A stretch of 6,276 nucleotides of DNA from Ovoidimarina sp050299695 (lineage in GTDB: Bacteria; Pseudomonadota; Alphaproteobacteria; Rhodobacterales; Rhodobacteraceae): assembly GCA_050299695.1 (NCBI GenBank), contig JBNKWI010000151.1:1-6276 (forward strand), written 5' to 3'. Of this stretch, positions 3,681 through 6,276 are shown one piece after another. Positions within the stretch are counted from its first letter, which is position 1. Every line of letters begins with the position of its first letter. A program made the position numbers and the translations under genes. The notes beneath the pieces were generated by a model. It had not been told where the DNA came from. It did not search any database and saw only the letters and a list, made by a program, of their open reading frames with translations.

Positions 3681-5750
3681 ATGGACCAGCCGGTCTCGGT
3701 ACAGACTACCGGCGGGGTAGCCGTTCTGACGGTGGACCAGCCGCCGAACAACGCGCTTTCGGCCGCCGTTCGCGCGGCCTTGTCGCGCGCGCTGGCACAT
3801 GTGGCGCAGGATCCCGTAGTGCGTGCCGTGGTGCTGGCGGCGCGCGGCCGCGGCTTTGCGTCGGGGCAGGATCCCGACGATGCCGAGGATGCGGCCGCCG
3901 AGCCGGGATTGGCGGCATTGGCCGACCGGGTCGAGGCCTGCCCGAAACCGGTGATTGCGGCGTTGCATGGGCCGGTGGCGGGGCCGGGTCTGGAGCTGGC
4001 GCTGGCGGCGCATTACCGGATCGCCGACCGGCGGGCGACGTTCGGGTTTCCGGCCGTCCGGCTGGGCCTGACGCCGGGCGCGGGCGGTACGCAGCGGCTG
4101 CCACGGCTGATCGGCGCCGAGCATGCGGTGGATCTTCTGACCTCGGGCCGCATGGTTTCTGCCGGCGACGCCGAGGCGATGCATCTGGTCGATGCGGTGG
4201 CGAAGGGGCCGCTGCCGGATTTCGTGCTGGGCTGGATTCGCGAGGGGCTTGCGGACGGGCTGGCGCCGCGCCCGACAAGGGCGCTGGAGACGGGGCTGCA
4301 GCCGGTCGACCACCACCTCGAAGTGGTCAAGAGCGTCCGGGCGGCCCTTGGTGGCGGCAAGTCCAACGCGCGCGGCGCGGTGCTCGACTGCCTGGAGGCG
4401 AGCCTGCTCCTGCCCTACGAGGCGGCCATCGAGAAGGAGAAGGCGGCTTACGAGGATTGCCTCTCCGCGCCGCAATCGCGCGCGTTGCGCCATATGGCGC
4501 GCGCCGAGCAGCGGACCCAGACGCCGCCCCTGGAGCGCCCCGCGAAACCGCGCAAGATCGACCGGATCGGCGTGGTGGGCGCGGGCCGGATCGGCCGCGG
4601 CGTGGTGGCGGCCTGCCTTGACGCGGGGTATCCCGTGACGCTGATCGAGCACGATATCGAGCGGCTCGAGGAGAGTGTCGAGGCGGTGATCGACCTCTAC
4701 GACCAGGAGATCGAGGCCAAGCGGATGGACGAGCTGACCCGCGATCGCCGGATCGGCCTTCTGAACGGCACCACCGATCCCGCGACGCTCGCAGGGGCCG
4801 ACCTGGTGATCGAGGCGGTGCCCGACGATCCGGCGGTCAAGCGCCGGGTCTTCGCCACGCTCGATGCGGTGATGAAGCGCGACGCGATCCTGGCGAGCAC
4901 CACCTCGACGCTGGACCTCGACGCCCTCGCCGCCGCCACCGGGCGCGCGCGGCAGGTGGTGGGGTTGCACTTCTTCCCGCCCGCCTACCGGATGCGGGCG
5001 GTCGAGGTGGTGGTGGGTGCCGCCGCCACGGACCCGGTGGTCGCGACCGCGTTCGACCTGGTGCGGCGCCTGGGCAAGATCCCGGTCGCGAGCGCGGTCA
5101 GCAGCGGCTACGTGGCGCTGCGGATGGCGGCGGCATTCGTGGATTCGGCGCTGTTCCTGATGGCGCGGGGCGCGGCGGTGGAACGGATCGACGCGGCCCT
5201 CTCCCGCTACGGCTTCGCCATGGGGCCCCTGATGCTGGCCGACGCGATCGGGATCGACATGCTCCGGACCATCGAGCGCGGCCCGGGAAGCGCGACCGCC
5301 GTCCTGGCGGAGGACGTGTTCGGGCGCATGATGAAGGCGGGCCGGATCGGGCGCCGTGCCGGGCGGGGGTTCTACCGCTACGGCGCGAAGACGCCCACGC
5401 CCGATCCGAAGATCGCGGCCCTGTTCGGGCGCTTGCCGCGGGGGGCGACGCCGCCCTCCGACGAGGAGATCCTGCGCCGCACGCTCGCCGGTCTGGCCAA
5501 TCGCGGCGCGCAGCTCGTGCAGGACGGCGTGGCGCAGCGGCCATCGGATATCGACGTGCTGATGGTGCAGGTTTTTGGCTATCCCCGGACCCGGGGCGGG
5601 CCGATGATGGCGGCCGAGCTCGTGGGGCTCCTGCGGGTCAGGCGCGATCTCGACGGGTTCGCGGCCGATGCGCCGGAGCTCTGGCAGCCGGCGGGGCTCT
5701 GGACCGATCTATTGAACCGGGGCGAGGGGTTCGAGGCGGTGAACGGCTGA
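3681..5750 (+). CDS. Enoyl-CoA hydratase/3-hydroxyacyl-CoA dehydrogenase fusion (FadJ/EHHADH-like) with altered active sites (689 aa)
   Basis: A two-part beta-oxidation protein of normal length for the peroxisomal bifunctional (EHHADH) and FadJ-like group. Residues about 5-190 are crotonase-like; about 293-470 form the NAD-binding domain with GAGRIG (300-305); two C-terminal dehydrogenase domains follow (about 472-570 and 594-680, the second with DIDVLMVQVFGYPRTRGGPM). In the hydratase half, the first catalytic glutamate is kept (Glu105 in GPGLEL). The second, expected 20 residues later, is Ala125 (FPAVRLG instead of the usual PEV). The central Gly of the GGG oxyanion motif is Pro102. In the dehydrogenase half, Ser409, His430 and Glu442 are kept, but the conserved Asn is Leu480 (GYVALRM instead of GFVGNRM). 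The usual reaction is hydration of trans-2-enoyl-CoA, then NAD-dependent oxidation in the cytoplasm. Here hydratase activity is doubtful. A GGGGA site sits three bases before the ATG, which is short spacing. No thiolase gene is in view. Confidence 0.9.
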   Translation: MDQPVSVQTTGGVAVLTVDQPPNNALSAAVRAALSRALAHVAQDPVVRAVVLAARGRGFASGQDPDDAEDAAAEPGLAALADRVEACPKPVIAALHGPVAGPGLELALAAHYRIADRRATFGFPAVRLGLTPGAGGTQRLPRLIGAEHAVDLLTSGRMVSAGDAEAMHLVDAVAKGPLPDFVLGWIREGLADGLAPRPTRALETGLQPVDHHLEVVKSVRAALGGGKSNARGAVLDCLEASLLLPYEAAIEKEKAAYEDCLSAPQSRALRHMARAEQRTQTPPLERPAKPRKIDRIGVVGAGRIGRGVVAACLDAGYPVTLIEHDIERLEESVEAVIDLYDQEIEAKRMDELTRDRRIGLLNGTTDPATLAGADLVIEAVPDDPAVKRRVFATLDAVMKRDAILASTTSTLDLDALAAATGRARQVVGLHFFPPAYRMRAVEVVVGAAATDPVVATAFDLVRRLGKIPVASAVSSGYVALRMAAAFVDSALFLMARGAAVERIDAALSRYGFAMGPLMLADAIGIDMLRTIERGPGSATAVLAEDVFGRMMKAGRIGRRAGRGFYRYGAKTPTPDPKIAALFGRLPRGATPPSDEEILRRTLAGLANRGAQLVQDGVAQRPSDIDVLMVQVFGYPRTRGGPMMAAELVGLLRVRRDLDGFAADAPELWQPAGLWTDLLNRGEGFEAVNG

Positions 5751-5760
5751 GGCTCAGCCG
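5744..5760. terminator. Convergent hairpin containing both stop codons
   Basis: CGGCTGA (5744-5750) pairs perfectly with TCAGCCG (5754-5760) around a three-base loop. The TGA of the hydratase/dehydrogenase gene and the TGA of the opposing small gene occupy the two arms. The genes converge with three bases between them. Without a T-run it is not a canonical intrinsic terminator, but it may serve as a bidirectional 3' end. Confidence 0.4.
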
Positions 5761-5969
5761 AGAATCGCGCCCGTCACCACGAGCATGAGGCCGATGGCCG
5801 AGACGCCGAGGGCGCCCAGATTCCAGGCGACGACCTTCTGGAGCCGTGCCTTGAGTGCGGCATCCTCGGTTTCCTGGCGTTTGGCGCGGGCGGCCTCGCG
5901 GATGCAGAGCCCGAGCCCGGCGATGCCGAGGAGCGTGAAGGCGGTACCGATCCAGATGAGCGCGTCCAT
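5754..5969 (-). CDS. Small two-helix membrane protein (71 aa)
   Basis: A tiny integral membrane protein: helix one at about residues 4-23 (IWIGTAFTLLGIAGLGLCI), a charged cytoplasm-like linker (REAARAKRQETEDAALKARLQKVV, about 24-47) and helix two at about 48-69 (LGALGVSAIGLMLVVTGAI). The hairpin topology with a highly charged loop is clear, but I know no function. As I recall, small proteins of this kind are annotated as hypothetical in Rhodobacterales. It is transcribed toward the hydratase/dehydrogenase gene, sharing a stop-codon hairpin with it, and away from gapR, so its promoter lies in the 108-base gap. No strong ribosome-binding site is visible before the ATG at 5969, though the N-terminal helix fits this start. 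Confidence 0.75.
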   Translation of the reverse strand: MDALIWIGTAFTLLGIAGLGLCIREAARAKRQETEDAALKARLQKVVAWNLGALGVSAIGLMLVVTGAILG

Positions 5970-6077
5970 GGGGCCGAGCGGTTAGCGGGCCGCGCGCGCG
6001 GGCACAAGCCCTTGCGGAAGCCCGGCGGCATGGGTAGGCAGGCGCCTCGACCTTCCCTTCCGATCTGCGAGGCCCCG
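5970..6077. other. Divergent intergenic region between the small membrane gene and gapR
   Basis: 108 GC-rich bases that should hold both promoters. The only sigma-70-like pair I see toward gapR is TTGCGG (6012-6017), 17 bases, TAGGCA (6035-6040), which is weak. There is an alternating GC run near 5989-6000. No operator or palindrome stands out. Confidence 0.3.
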
Positions 6078-6276
6078 ATGTCGGACATGAGCGTTGTTGA
6101 CGAAAAGCCCGAGACCTACCGAGTCGCGGCGGACGAACTCAGGCAGTTCATCGAGCGCTACGAGCGGCTCGAGGCCGAGAAGAAGGACATCGCCGAGCAG
6201 CAGAAGGAAGTGATGGCCGAGGCGAAGGGGCGCGGCTACGACACCAAGGTGATGCGCAAGGTGATCGCGCTGAGAA
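6078..6276 (+). CDS. gapR: GapR (DUF2312) DNA-binding protein, 3' end outside the window
   Basis: The first 66 residues of a protein whose family is usually about 80-90 residues long. It matches DUF2312/GapR throughout: a helical N-terminus with ADELRQFIERYERLEAEKKDI, then AEQQKEVMAEAKGRGYDTKVMRKVIALR, the conserved core of the family. In Caulobacter crescentus, GapR is a small nucleoid-associated protein that encircles overtwisted, AT-rich DNA ahead of replication and transcription and stimulates gyrase and topoisomerase IV. The start at 6078 has GAGG (6069-6072) five bases upstream. A second Met three codons later is an alternative. The gene is restricted largely to Alphaproteobacteria, which supports the taxonomic reading. 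The window ends after codon 66, so this is an edge cut, not a mutation. Confidence 0.93.
   Translation, partial: MSDMSVVDEKPETYRVAADELRQFIERYERLEAEKKDIAEQQKEVMAEAKGRGYDTKVMRKVIALR

Noticed and set aside
3369..4970. A long open frame (over 500 codons) on the minus strand opposite the hydratase/dehydrogenase gene
   Set aside because: It is rich in Arg, His, Pro and Gly, with no family motif, and mirrors the codon pattern of the plus-strand gene. It is a GC-driven antisense shadow.
6012..6040. TTGCGG-N17-TAGGCA as the gapR promoter
   Set aside because: Both hexamers match the consensus poorly, so it is mentioned in the intergenic entry and not called as a promoter.

Overview
The window is GC-rich DNA that looks like an alphaproteobacterial chromosome, probably Rhodobacterales. 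The evidence is the start of a GapR (DUF2312) gene at the right edge, an ArsR-family regulator with the cysteine pair of the SqrR/BigR persulfide sensors, a perfect FNR-type box, and a peroxisomal-type enoyl-CoA hydratase/3-hydroxyacyl-CoA dehydrogenase fusion. No RNA genes, CRISPR arrays or intact insertion sequences were seen.

Layout. (1) 80-711, minus strand: a two-gene YeeE/YedE sulfur-transport pair. The first gene (289-711) is intact. The second (80-289, DUF6691) stops at about half its usual length, at a junction near 80-100 beyond which no family sequence is recognisable. (2) 707-863: the leader of that pair, with an AT-rich operator/promoter, followed at 877-1000 by what looks like a decayed copy of the regulator gene. 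(3) 1035-2333, plus strand: three genes, namely a DUF5675-like protein, a two-helix membrane protein and a small lipoprotein. (4) 2410-2581: a second copy of the same leader and operator, followed by the intact SqrR/BigR-type regulator (2602-2928). (5) 2929-3680: two small unrecognised genes (60 and 67 codons), several palindromes, an FNR box and a candidate promoter. (6) 3681-5750: the large beta-oxidation-type fusion protein. (7) A convergent small membrane protein gene (5754-5969), then the divergent, truncated gapR (6078 to the edge).

How the parts relate. The simplest reading of the left half is an ancestral divergent pair, yeeE leftward and sqrR rightward, sharing one operator. The intergenic region is now present twice, about 1.7 kb apart. 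The left copy still has a plausible leftward promoter for yeeE and a dead regulator start. The right copy still has a plausible rightward promoter for the live regulator and has lost the leftward one. The regulator would be expected to sense sulfane sulfur or persulfide and to control both operators.

The right half holds two points of interest. A small coiled-coil gene sits behind an ideal FNR box whose predicted transcription start falls on a second palindrome. The hydratase/dehydrogenase fusion lacks a catalytic glutamate, an oxyanion-hole glycine and the conserved dehydrogenase asparagine, so it may not be an ordinary beta-oxidation enzyme. All alignments were made by eye, with family knowledge recalled rather than searched.
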